This document shows, piece after piece, positions 54,157 to 64,000 of a stretch of DNA of 64,000 bases. This DNA is from Irpex lacteus. Taxonomy: Eukaryota; Basidiomycota; Agaricomycetes; Polyporales; Irpicaceae. Each line of letters opens with the position of its first letter. The first letter of the stretch is position 1. The notes under the pieces were generated by a model. It saw nothing but the letters and a program-made list of their open reading frames with translations, did no database searches and was not told the DNA's origin. Position numbers and translations under genes: made by a program. The stretch spans positions 620,001 to 684,000 of the forward strand of contig MQVO02000006.1 in the NCBI GenBank assembly GCA_001986395.2, written 5' to 3'.

Positions 54157-57100
54157 GCAGCAAGAGAAGATCAAGGACGTCTGGGGACGAGTGACGGCGG
54201 TTGAGAGGATAGGCGCAGGAGAAGAGCCTACCTTATTTGTCTGGGAGACTCGTGGGCAGGAAGGGATCGGAGCATTACGAGGGAGAGACGAGAGGATGGC
54301 TCGAGTGGGAGGGGGAAGACCGAGAGGATGGAGTGGTGGAAGAGAGGATCACGATACTGGCACTTTATACCTTCGATCCTGCGAAGCCACAGGGTGCCAG
54401 TAGAAGTCGTCTCCCAGCATTGGTTATTACGAAACGCAGTCCCTGGGACGAGGCGAACCAAACCTATCGTCGATCCAGCGCTCGTACTCTTCTTTTGCTG
54501 GCGCCCAATCTAATTGAATAACAATTCCTTTTATTTTGCTGGCGCTTCATGTTTCGGCAGCTGTTTTCGGGGTCTCTCGCGGCACGAGTCTCGCCATTCG
54601 CGACACCAGCTCGGTACGATGGGCTGCCTTTCTACTCGAATTGGAATCCTCAAAAACTGCATTCACCTCGCTCTTCAGGGCTGCCCAGCTAACCTCGCGT
54701 ACAGCGCGCACTCCACGGACATTACTTACTACATAGAGCGCGTGAAGTCACACCATGTGGCGGGAATATAACTGTAGCCCAATGCTTCTCTTACCACACC
54801 GTCCAACCCGCATTGCTGCCATTACTCAGAGGTGGCGTCAACCCACATTTCTACAGCGCGACAGTATGTGTTGTGGCCAAAGCTGTGAGGCAGTCTTTCA
54901 GCGCAGGCACTCCGTCATGCCCGACCAGAGCATTGTGGGAAAATCACCATTGTATTGCGGGCGACGACTTGACGCGATAAGGTCGATCTTACAGTGTTGG
55001 TGTTGCTATTGCGCGCCTCTGAAGACACATCGTATCAGCACCGTAATTGATGAATGAGAAGCTTCGTCCAGGTTTCTGGCGCTGGCGTTTGTTGGCGTAG
55101 TATTCAATCCATGCGCGGAAGAGGCCTGTCTAGGACCAGAAAAGTGTCCAGGTTCCAAGCTCATGGCGAGAAATCTTCCTCGTACAGCTGCGACCAGACC
55201 ATGAGAAGAACAATGACATTGACGCGAGCAACGGCATGACGCACCTCGTTCGGTGTGTTTAGATACCACCCTGACTCCCGTTACATCGGCATTTTGACTC
55301 GGGTACGAAAACAATCCAGAACGGCGTTTGTTTCTTCAGTTTTAACGCTTGCGCCAATTTCCTGGGACACGGGCTTCATCAATTCTCTCCCCGATTATGG
55401 CGATCGCGCCCTAATTGGCTAGCTCTTGTGCCAAAACGGGCGACATAGAATTGAAGTTTAGCGTCTGATTATACTGCACGATTCGGTTTCCGAATGGATG
55501 TCTCGTAGATCCTGTGGAGCACCGCTTTACTTATTGTTGAGAGGGTTGTTAGGTGGAGAAAGCAAGCTTTCCTAACCAGATACTCGGGCTTACCTCGAGG
55601 GGTAAATTACAAGGAAGCCAGACGCCTTATCCTGCAACGACTAGCCGTGTGAAACCTGCGCGAACACCACGAGATCAACATCAAGATTTACCAGGGAGGA
55701 CACGACGGGAATACTTGACAGAACACATCGCACGTTGGCCTTGGCTCCTTTGGATAGCGGCGCAGAGAGCAGAGGCAACCATCTGTCACATAGCTACGCT
55801 CGCAAGAAATTGATTGTGTGTCGTTCGCATCTTGCACAGACAACACTGAAAGAGAGACAGCGCGCGGTTGATTCGTCGTGTCCATAGCTTGTTGTGTGAT
55901 GATCCTAACTGTGGTAGCGGAGGTAAAGATAGTATCTGCGCTTGTAGTATTCGCTTGCTGGATTGTCGGAGACACCTAGAATTTTGAAAGGACTTCCTTG
56001 CGGATAATATCGGCAGGCGATCCAGCGTTGTGAAGCCCCTGTTACAGCTAGAGAAGCGGCCCAAGAAATATGAGTATATCACCGCGCAATATACTGCTTA
56101 CGGGTTCCATGCTAGCTGATATGCTGACAGACATCACCGACACAAACTTGAGCCATGAGCGGGCAGCAGAACCAAAATACGTGTAAATAGCACGCGGCTC
56201 GAACATTTCGGCTTTCTTGCCTTCAGATCTTGCCCTCGATATACTATAGCGCTCCTCAGTAGCCCAGCTTTATAGACTTTAAACAGAACTCGCACCTTAG
56301 GCGACGAACACCAGCCATGTATGTGGACAACTCGGGGATTCGGCTACACCTATAGAATCCAGCTACGGAGAACAGACTGTGCTCACCGAAAGCACATGGT
56401 CATCAAACATCTCACAGAGCGAGTGCAGAACTCTCCCCAGAATGCGATGATATGGTAGCGCATTGCGGCACTAGGATGCGAAGAGAGCAGGGATGAGTAG
56501 ATGGAAATACACTAGCGCCAAAGTCAATGAAGACGCACAGCAGTCCGGTACATGTTTGCGACCGATAAGACAAACTACGCTTCGTAAATCTTCAGTCGCC
56601 CACGGCAAGCACGGCCTCCAGTTATCTGCGTAATACGGTTCATTCAGCTCATCATGGAAGCCGTCTGAGTTGGCATTCGGGCGTTTCCTGCTCAATGCCA
56701 GAGGCGATGACGATCTCTTGCTTTGGGGTTTGCAGCTTGATTCGACATCTTCACGGGTTCATGTGAGGCGAGACGGTTCTTCGTCGCTCAGATAGATGGT
56801 GTCAGCAGGTGTGCGGGGTGACAATGAGAGGTGCGACTCTGATCAAATTCCCGTTCTGTGTGGGAATGGCTGCGAGATGGCCTGGAAATGGCTGGTGCTG
56901 GCTGCGCAGCCTCGTGGCAGTCGAGCACATTGAAGTGCAATGCAGTGGCCACTAGAAGCCGTGTGTGACAGTGACTTACGGAAATCGTTGGACGTGGTCT
57001 GAGAACATGGACGCGGGGGTGCCGCGAGGCCGAGCGTGACCGTGACGCGTGCGTCGAATTGTCACCCGAGGTTGGGCCACACAGTTTCTGACGAGTTCCA

Positions 57101-57188
57101 GCTGTGTCTTCGTCGTCGACGTCCATCTTCTCCGCTCTCTCGAGCAGCGGGCAACTGCTGCCTCTCATCTCTCTCACTTCTCTGGAGA
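54157..57188. other. Long intergenic region with weak frames only
   Basis: 3.0 kb between divergent genes. Plus-strand frames at 54155-54521 and 54514-54771, and minus-strand frames at 55006-55314 and 55688-56082, have no domain and do not join well. Part of 56.4-57.1 kb may hold a small gene (see 56788-57126). I looked for terminal repeats, reverse transcriptase or transposase motifs and saw none. It may hold lncRNAs or large promoters. Confidence 0.4.
56788..57126 (-). CDS. Hypothetical Ser/Arg/His-rich protein, doubtful
   Basis: An ATG-started frame gives MDVDDEDTAGTRQKLCGPTS then HASRSRSASRHPRVHVLRPR and ends HCHPAHLLTPSI, 112 codons if unspliced. A good donor follows PTIS, so an intron of about 95 nt is possible and would shorten it. 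There is no domain; the composition (acidic start, RS-rich middle) is like a disordered nuclear protein. A further minus-strand frame downstream (56471-56695 and above) reads SRKRPNANSDGFHDELNEPY but is separated by a stop and could not be joined. Its start is only 62 bp from that of the Kelch gene on the other strand. Confidence 0.22.
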   Translation of the reverse strand: MDVDDEDTAGTRQKLCGPTSGDNSTHASRSRSASRHPRVHVLRPRPTISVSHCHTRLLVATALHFNVLDCHEAAQPAPAISRPSRSHSHTEREFDQSRTSHCHPAHLLTPSI

Positions 57189-60100
57189 ATGGGAAAATCT
57201 GGTCATGATTCACCTTTGCCGTCTCCACGCCGCACTCTCTACGCACTACTCGCAATTGGCGCTGGCCTGATGGTGGACAGTCTAGCGTCAGCACAGTCTA
57301 TCTCAACCAGCATCCAAGTTCCTCCTTTGCAGTGGATTAACCTCACTGGACTCCTCAACGGGCCAGCACCACCACCTCTGAAAGATGCCTCTATCGGTTA
57401 CGACGACACCAGCAGGTCGCTGCTCATATTCGGGGGAGAGTCGTCGGAGGGTATCCCACAGTCCCTGACATATTTGTGAGTTTCGGTAGTTTGATCTTCC
57501 GGTGGTGGCCCTCATAACCAGTTACTTTCCAGGTTGGACCTCTCCACGTTGACGTGGTCGCAGCCAACTCCACCTACCAACCTGCAGAAACAACCTCCAG
57601 CTCGTAGCGCCGCCGTCAGCGCTCAAGATATTGCTGCAAGCTAGTAAGTAATATAGACTGCTACAATACGTATCGTATTGACCTCCACTCGTTGCACTCA
57701 GTCGAACCGGTCATCTCATATTCGGTGGTAGAGGGTTAGATGGACAGCTTTTATCTGACGTGTGGGTACGTGAATGCACGCCGATTGCTCGGTCAATGTG
57801 GTTTGTCTAAACCCCGCTTTAGGAATTTAGCTTCAATGCCCAGTTCTGGACTGAAGTGTCGGTATCTGGTGACGGCCCTTCTGCTCGATGGGGGGCTGCT
57901 GGTGGCAATGATATTCGCGCCCCGAGTATCCAGGATGCTCATTTTACAACCCCCAATAACTCCTTCTACGTCGCTGGTGGTTTCGACTCCAAGGGAGGGG
58001 TCTCTTTATCGGATCTATGGCGGTTCAACGTTACCGGAACGCTCTCTGCTAATCTACCGGATAGCGTACAAGGTAGTTGGGAGAAGCTTACGCTCACGAA
58101 CTCCTCGCTACCTAACATCGGAGGCTCTGCTACTGCAGCCATCTATCAGTCCCCCAACCAGTTTATCGCTGCTATTGGCGGGTGTGGCACAACCACCGGG
58201 TCCGATCCAGCCTGCGCGCAGAATTCATCTGTCATCTTAAACGTCGGCGTCGCTAATGGACAATCCATTTCTACCTGCCCTGCGCCTCGAATTGGCGCTT
58301 CCATGGTAGCCAATCTGAACGGTGCATCGTCAACTTTCAACCTGCAAGTATTCCAGATGCTTGGCACATTCGATGATACGCAATGGAAAGACGACGGTGG
58401 TCTTGCTAAGGGTGAAGTGGTAAGACCTTTCGTCTCCGATCATCGCTAATCCGTGGGAACTTACGATTGCTGTTAGGATATACTCAATGTGCAAACCGGC
58501 CAATGGGCCCGTATACTACCAGCTGGCGATCCTGCCGGTGGACAGGTTTCGTATCCGAGTCCACGACAAGGTGCCGTTGCTGTTGGCTATCCCCGTGCCT
58601 TGGTTGGTCCAGAGTCTTCGCGCGACAGTGCTTCGGATACCATTGTCTTCGGTGGGCGAGACGCTTCCGGCAATTATCTTTCGGACATCTGGTTATTAAG
58701 ATCATACAATGGTGTCATCACTCAATCTAACCAACACTGGTCCGGGTACAAGAGTGGCAATCTGCAGACTGGTATAACCGCAGACGGTGAAGGCGTGACT
58801 GTGACATACATGTCTAGTTGCGCTAGCTTTATTGGCAAGGCTACACCGACCTCCTCATCATCTAGCCAGCCTTCTGCCACTGACGGACAGCCGCCATCTC
58901 CTACCAACACGGGCATAGTCCCAGCCTTACCTGTTTATCTCTATGACACCTCTACTACCCACAAGGTTCTCGCCCCCGTGTCAATAGCTGCCGCTCTTCC
59001 CGCTGCACTGATCTATCGTCTCTCGCTTGCACCCATATCCTTACCGTTCCAAGCTGTAGGAGGACCGTTGTCACTGCTCTTCGCTGGAGTTCTGGCCTCA
59101 TCTGCATTTGCTATCGGCGTTGCGGGGTTAGCCACAGCGTTCACCTCCATCACGTACAATGTGGCCATAGCCAAGCGCTCTTCTGTTCCCACCCTCGCGA
59201 CAACACACGGAAGAGCCGGTATCGCTCTCTTTGCCGGCATGTATCTGGTCTTCGCCATTACTCTATGTCTCGCTATCTGGCGCGGATGGCAATCACGCCG
59301 TGGTCGGGGTCGACCTTTGATGAGAAGCAGAACCATGTCAAACGAAAGGGCTGAGAAAGTCGGACTATACCAAGGACGAGCGGTCAGTCCTGGCCCCCAC
59401 GAGCTAGCTGCGCAAACTCAAACCCGGGCGCAATCAAGTGATCATCTGAGTCCGTGGCCATTCTTTGGGCATGGGAACAGTGGCCGTCGATCTAGCGAAA
59501 GTGGTCATGGTAGTGCAGACCGCGCTTCCTCTCCGTCTAATCGCTCGTTTGAGGTCATGAACCGACCGGCACGGGTTCGTCGCGCAAGTGCCCATAGTTT
59601 GGCTGCCTTTTCTGATCCCCGATCCACTACTACCTCGCCACATAACTTGACCGACATGAGTTGGATCTTCCCACGAAGAAGTTCATCGAGACTGGTATGT
59701 GTTTTGTTGTCCGACTTTGAATACAGCTCCCGACTCAATAACTATGTATAGGATGGTCTTGGTGCACCCTCGACACCTGGCACCGCCGTTATGGATATCC
59801 AGAGCACCAAAGGATTGATGGACGGGGCCGCATTCCCCGTTCATCCCGAACTGCCAGACGCTCTTGAATCTTCTTTACACATCTTACTCCAAGCGTTCCT
59901 TCTCGCTCTCTGCGTATTTTGCCTTGTTGCCTTGTGGCAGCGGGCACCGAAAGCCACATTCATCGTCTTCCTCATCTGGACTGTCGGATTCTATATTCTA
60001 ATGTTCACTCTTGCCTGGCATGGTATTCCTCGCATTTCCGTTCTCTCCGTCCTAGTTAACCGTCTTCGAACAAACCCCGCTGCCCATCCGCCACGGAGTA

Positions 60101-60363
60101 CGATAGGATCCGACGGTCTGTCGTCCCGTAACGGCCAAGGACCTTATCAGAATAACCCGTCATTCCGCCCTGCTCTCGACAGTGATTACCCAGCGTCAGC
60201 ATCTCACGCTGAACCCACCATTGATGAATACGACGACGACGACGAAGACGATGACACCCGTCAACGGAGAATGGAAGACGAGCTGAATCGTCGAGAAGTA
60301 AACATCATCACGGTCCCGAAACGCAAGCTTGTGCCGAAGAATCCTGATCCTGAGACGAGTTGA
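57189..60363 (+). CDS. Secreted-Kelch, multi-pass membrane protein with acidic cytosolic tail
   Basis: The protein is about 930 residues. The N-terminus MGKSGHDSPLPSPRRTLYAL has a hydrophobic stretch (ALLAIGAGLMVDSLASAQS) that acts as a signal peptide or anchor. Kelch-type blades follow: SLLIFGGESSEGIPQSLTYL, HLIFGGRGLDGQLLSDVW, FYVAGGFDSKGGVSLSDLW, and DTIVFGGRDASGNYLSDIWL, with several N-glycosylation sites. A Ser/Pro-rich stalk leads to about five hydrophobic helices (for example LLFAGVLASSAFAIGVAGLA, GIALFAGMYLVFAITLCLAI and FIVFLIWTVGFYILMFTLAW). Between helices three and four lies a long Ser/Arg-rich loop. The tail is acidic (DEYDDDDEDDD) and ends KNPDPETS. Kelch beta-propellers bind proteins or sugars. 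The combination with a multi-span membrane part suggests a surface sensor or cell-wall protein, but this is inference. About seven exons. Confidence 0.82.
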
Positions 60364-60810
60364 CCTGCCTCGTACCTGTCTCACAATCTGCCCTGCTGAT
60401 CACCTCCTCTCCCATCTACCTCTCATCCTTGTTCATGACAGGTAGTATGTTATGCGTACATAATATTTGTTTGGTTACTACTATCCGCGTTAGTCTGGAA
60501 TTTCTTTCATTGTGTATCACTGTCATTCTGCTCATTACGGACGATCTTTGCTCGCATCATCTCTCATGTATAACTGTTTACTGCAATTAGTTATAGCTTT
60601 ATGGTATCGAATTGGATGCATTGTCTGAGAACAGCTGTGTCATGATGGAAAAGCGGTAAGTATGAGTGTGTCCGTGCTGATGGTCAATAGAATCAATGTG
60701 GGTCAAGAACAAGGGAAACCTCCGAAACCGAAAGAACGACAAAACCCGAAATCAAGGGAAAGAAATGCAAAATGAAAAGTAACAGTACGCAAAGAAATCA
60801 TGTCGACAAA
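60364..60810. other. Convergent intergenic region, Kelch gene / large disordered protein
   Basis: 447 bp between two 3' ends, AT-rich in parts. No coding frame beyond chance, no repeat. Confidence 0.5.
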
Positions 60811-63800
60811 CTACCTATCCTCCTCCACAGCCACGTTGTGTCGCCACTGGTCTACTCGATTCAGTTTCGCTGTATCCTGCATCGGCGGAGGTGTAGTAGG
60901 TAACTGGGGTGGCATCATCATGGCAGGTGCACCCATGGGCGGTCCAAAGAATGGGCCGCTCATGATCGAAGGTGTGGCAAACATCATTGACTGCTGCATC
61001 TGCATTTGAGCAGCCGCGGCTTGCATCATCATCTGCTGCTGTTGTTGCTGCTGAGCCATGATGAACTGTGATTTACGCATCTGGTCAGGATGTAAGGCAA
61101 GTGGGCGGTCATCCTCGTCTTCTCCCCCAGCGCCGCCGGCAGAGCTAAGCGCTTGAGAGTGAGCTGAGGGTATGATCCGCGAGACGCGTAAACCCAAGGG
61201 CTCATCGTCCTCTTCCTCCTCATCTCCAGACCTCGGGTTCGCAGGAGGACCAAGGAAACTAGTGCCTCGAGGTGGCGATGAGACGTTTAGCTTGGTCTTA
61301 TCCAGAAGTTGGACGAGAGGTGCATCTTCATCAGAAGAAGAATCACCGCCCACACCTGCTCCTGGCATCCCACTGAGCCGGCCGAAATCGCTCCTGGTCG
61401 CTCGCTCAGCTGCACGACCGATGGTGGCCACGAGTGGTAGATCTTCTTCGCTGTCTTCATCGGCTTCTCGTGGCTGTCCCTGATAGCGTTCCTGCTCCTG
61501 TTGCAAGGCGCGCAAGCGCGGAGGAAGGTTGGGGTATCGCGGTCCTGAACCCGTCGTGCGGCGAGGTCCATAGTCTTCTTCCTCATCAGAATGCCAACCT
61601 GTCGATCGCGCTTGTACGACCGGTTTCGCCGCGACGGAGCTCGAGTCACTGCCATCCTCGTCCTCACTGTCGTCACCGTCGACAGGCGGTGGTGGCGCGT
61701 GTATCATGTGAGACCTCCGCGAGGACACCGGAGGAGGGCCAGATGGGGATGTCGGGATCATATCGTGCGTTTGTGAAGGTGAGGGTGACACAACGGATTC
61801 TGCGGGAGGTGTCGTGTTGTTTCCCCCTTTGTCTCTACCTTTGCGTTTGCCTTTCCCCTTCTTGTTGCCTCCGTCGCTGCGGTCTTCCTGTGCCTGAGCA
61901 CGCTTCTTCTCCTCTGCTTCCTCTGCCTCGATTTTGCGCAATTTCTCCAATTCTCTCTCCCAGATGGTGTCCACTCCAAACACACTCTTTGCGGTGCCCG
62001 GTCCGCCTAACTGATGACCGACACCTAGGTAGGCAGAACCCCTAGGAGCTCCGGGGATTTCATCGTCGAAATTAAGTAGTGTCTTCGCGTTCGCGGAATT
62101 GCGGCGTACGAGACCGTTGTCCCCTAGCGATTGTGTAGTGTCCATACGAATCATCGTCTGAGGGCGTCCTTTGAGTGATTCGGGATCGATGAACGTGCTG
62201 GATCGGTTCAGTTGCGTACGTGCCATCATCGACGGTCGTTGATCACCCGTGAAGACACTGAAAGGAGTATGAGTGTCTGGTGGAATAATGAACGGACATA
62301 AAATTTTCCAAAAATCGTACCGTTGTTTACCCTTCATCGCAGCCTTCCTTGCCTCCAAATCATCGATGAGACTCTTCCCATAGAGTTTACCGGCAGGTCG
62401 CTTGTCTCTTTTCATCTGTTCGAGCTCGTCTGCGTCCCCTGCCACGTCCGCCGGAGTTACCTCCATTCCTGGGACAGTCAAGTGCGTAGACTGAGCATCA
62501 GCAATATCCGCTTGTTCACCGTCTTCCTGTGCCCAACGAAGATGGTTGTCTATATCAGCGTAGGCAGGATCACGCTGACCGTCGACCATGAGTGTATTTC
62601 TGAACGTCAGTTGGGACAGTGTCAAGTTCGCTCTGGGATTGGGCGTGAAATAACCCCCTGCACCGCTGCTACCGTTCGACAAGGGTGGAGACAACAGATC
62701 CATGACAGAGCCTCTCGCATTACTTTTGGCACCTGGGGGTAAGGGAGGGCCATCCGAGCTGATTTGGAAGCCATCCCTCCCCACCGGCTCGTCTGTTTTC
62801 TCCTGTCCGGCATTCTGCAACGGACTGGGCATGACCAGGACTTTGGGACGCATAAGTTCAAGACGAGAATACGGTCGGTCGCGGCCTGGTATAGGGGTTC
62901 TAACGGAGATAGAATCCCCTGGATGAGCCGACTCGTAGTCGAGCATCTGCGTGCCCAAGGATGCGCTGGAAACTACGCGACTGCGTCTGGCTTTGGGATC
63001 AAATCGAGACGTGCGGTCAGGGGAAGGTGGCTCGATGGCAAAAGGGTTTGGAAGTTCAGACTCCTCCGTGCCAGCATAAGCCAAGCCAGTTTCCTCCTCT
63101 CCATCCGGAGCGGTAGGGAATGGGACGGTGTGCAGTGGGGGAGTGACCGGTATACCATCAATCAGTATATGACCAGACGAATGACGCTGGTGCTGGAGTA
63201 GAGCAGGATCTGTAGGCTTCATATCAGGGAAGTCAAGTGGTGTGCCAATGGAATGCCTCCTTGCACTAGGAGTGCGGGTGGGAGGGAGTGAAGATGTCGC
63301 ATCAAGGAAAGCTCCGCCGGCACCCAGATTTACGTCGTCGCGAGAGGCAGATTGAAGGAATGGTATGTTACCCATACTCAAGGTACGAGCAGATGCGGGT
63401 GGCCTGGTCCGAATGGGCGAGTTCTGTAAGGGTGGATGGGGGTTGGGTAGTACACTCGCCGCGTCCGACACCTCACGCTGAAGTCGTTTGGCCTTCTTCT
63501 TTCCTTTCTCTTCAAACGCGTCCAAGCCCCAAGACGCCAAATCCACCTCAATATCGTCTCCAGTATCACCTTCATGAGTAGAATCGCGACCAAAGGGATT
63601 ATGGAGGTTGTCGAAAGAGGCTATCGACTTGCGGGAAGAAGGGTCCAAAACGGACGTGCGCAGGTTTGCGCTTCGACGTCCACCCAAAGAGTCGACATTA
63701 TGAACCGACTCAGAAGGGAGAGATACACCCAGATAGTCCGTGTTCCGCTGTTGTAGAGGCTGTCTGGACGGGAGATTGCGACGCAGTGCTCGGAAGATAG

Positions 63801-63967
63801 CACTTTCCTCTGCATTCTTGCGAGGTTCGTCAGGAGACAGATATTCGTTGTCGTATTCTATTTCACGAATTCAGTAGCTGGCGGAGGGAATGAATCGACG
63901 GCTCGAGTTACGGGGGTTGCTCACCGATGAGAGCTTTGGCTAGCTGCAGCCTAGAGAATTGAGCCAT
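60811..63967 (-). CDS. Large disordered protein, uncharacterised
   Basis: About 1030 residues from three exons. The first exon begins MAQFSRLQLAKALI, joined across a short intron to EYDNEYLSPDEPRKNAEESA. The body is low complexity: Ser/Pro-rich blocks, a possible nuclear signal EEKGKKKAKRLQREVSD, and short ordered-looking islands such as RPAGKLYGKSLIDDLEARKA, SVFGVDTIWERELEKLRKIE (a coiled coil) and YLGVGHQLGGPGTAKS. A Lys-rich KKGKGKRKGRDKGG and acidic Ser stretches follow. Near the end are poly-Gln/Met (MAQQQQQQQMMM) and the C-terminus KLNRVDQWRHNVAVEEDR. I recognise no domain. The islands may be conserved motifs. The segment 62258-62320 is bounded by GT and AG and is probably a 63-nt intron; it has no stop, so it can also be read as coding. 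The gene is complete in the window. Confidence 0.75.
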
Positions 63968-64000
63968 CTGTGTTTTTCGGTACTCTAGGATGAACCAGAG

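Noticed and set aside
54237..54521. 94-codon plus-strand frame (DREDGVVEERITILALYTFD)
   Set aside because: No start context, no domain and no exons that join to it. Left as part of the gap.
61434..62045. 203-codon plus-strand frame
   Set aside because: Antisense shadow of the large disordered protein.
1..64000. tRNA, rRNA, CRISPR, operon or integrated virus
   Set aside because: No GTTCRANNC-type tRNA arm with matching stem, no repeat-spacer array, no reverse transcriptase, integrase, capsid or transposase motif seen by eye. A tRNAscan or Rfam run could still find small RNAs.

Overview
The window is nuclear DNA from a filamentous basidiomycete, most likely an Agaricomycete. Protein genes are broken by many short GT-AG introns of about 50-65 nt, no operons or bacterial signals are visible, and a DUF6533 membrane protein, a family I know mainly from mushrooms and relatives, lies at 4.7-6.4 kb. 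Recognised proteins are fungal housekeeping proteins: INO80, Mediator, RNA polymerase I, GARP, OST and the nuclear pore. I found no tRNA, rRNA, CRISPR array or intact transposon.

Layout. 0.1-3.2 kb: an EVE-domain protein (+) and a nucleolar FKBP (-). 3.2-6.4 kb: an empty stretch, then the DUF6533 protein (+). 7-10 kb: ARP8 of INO80 (+). 10.2-18.2 kb: a Nup98/Nup116-type nucleoporin (-) and the RNA polymerase I second-largest subunit (+) diverge from a 222-bp promoter. 18.6-24.2 kb: a sucrase/ferredoxin-like Fe-S protein (+) converges on the AGC kinase SCH9 (-). 25-29.5 kb: an uncharacterised membrane protein (-) and a forkhead factor (+). 30-31.5 kb: a tandem pair of 63-residue BRI3-like genes (-). 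32.7-38 kb: BCD1 (+), MED18 (-) and VPS52 (+). 38.3-41.6 kb: EFR3 (-). 43-51.3 kb: a BRCT protein (-), a small secreted protein (+), OST1 (-), mitochondrial uL22 (-), YOS1 (+), a GILT-like thiol reductase (-) and MIX23 (-). 52.6-54.2 kb: a C2H2 zinc-finger factor (-). 57.2-60.4 kb: a secreted-Kelch/multi-pass membrane protein (+). 60.8-64 kb: a large disordered protein (-).

The genes do not form one pathway. Loose themes are ribosome production (RPA2, BCD1, nucleolar FKBP, SCH9, mitochondrial uL22), secretion and membrane traffic (OST1, YOS1, VPS52, EFR3, GILT), and transcription or chromatin (ARP8, MED18, forkhead, zinc finger). This is normal gene mixing on a fungal chromosome. I saw no convincing novel multi-gene system. 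The best points for follow-up are an apparent one-base frameshift in the nucleoporin, the duplicated small cysteine-rich membrane genes, the Kelch-membrane protein, micro-exons, an unusually long SCH9 intron, and a forkhead 5' end that is either a uORF or an extra exon.

Gene boundaries were worked out by hand from reading frames, splice consensus and family resemblance. Stop codons are usually firm; starts and small exons are less so. Spans run from start to stop codon and include introns.
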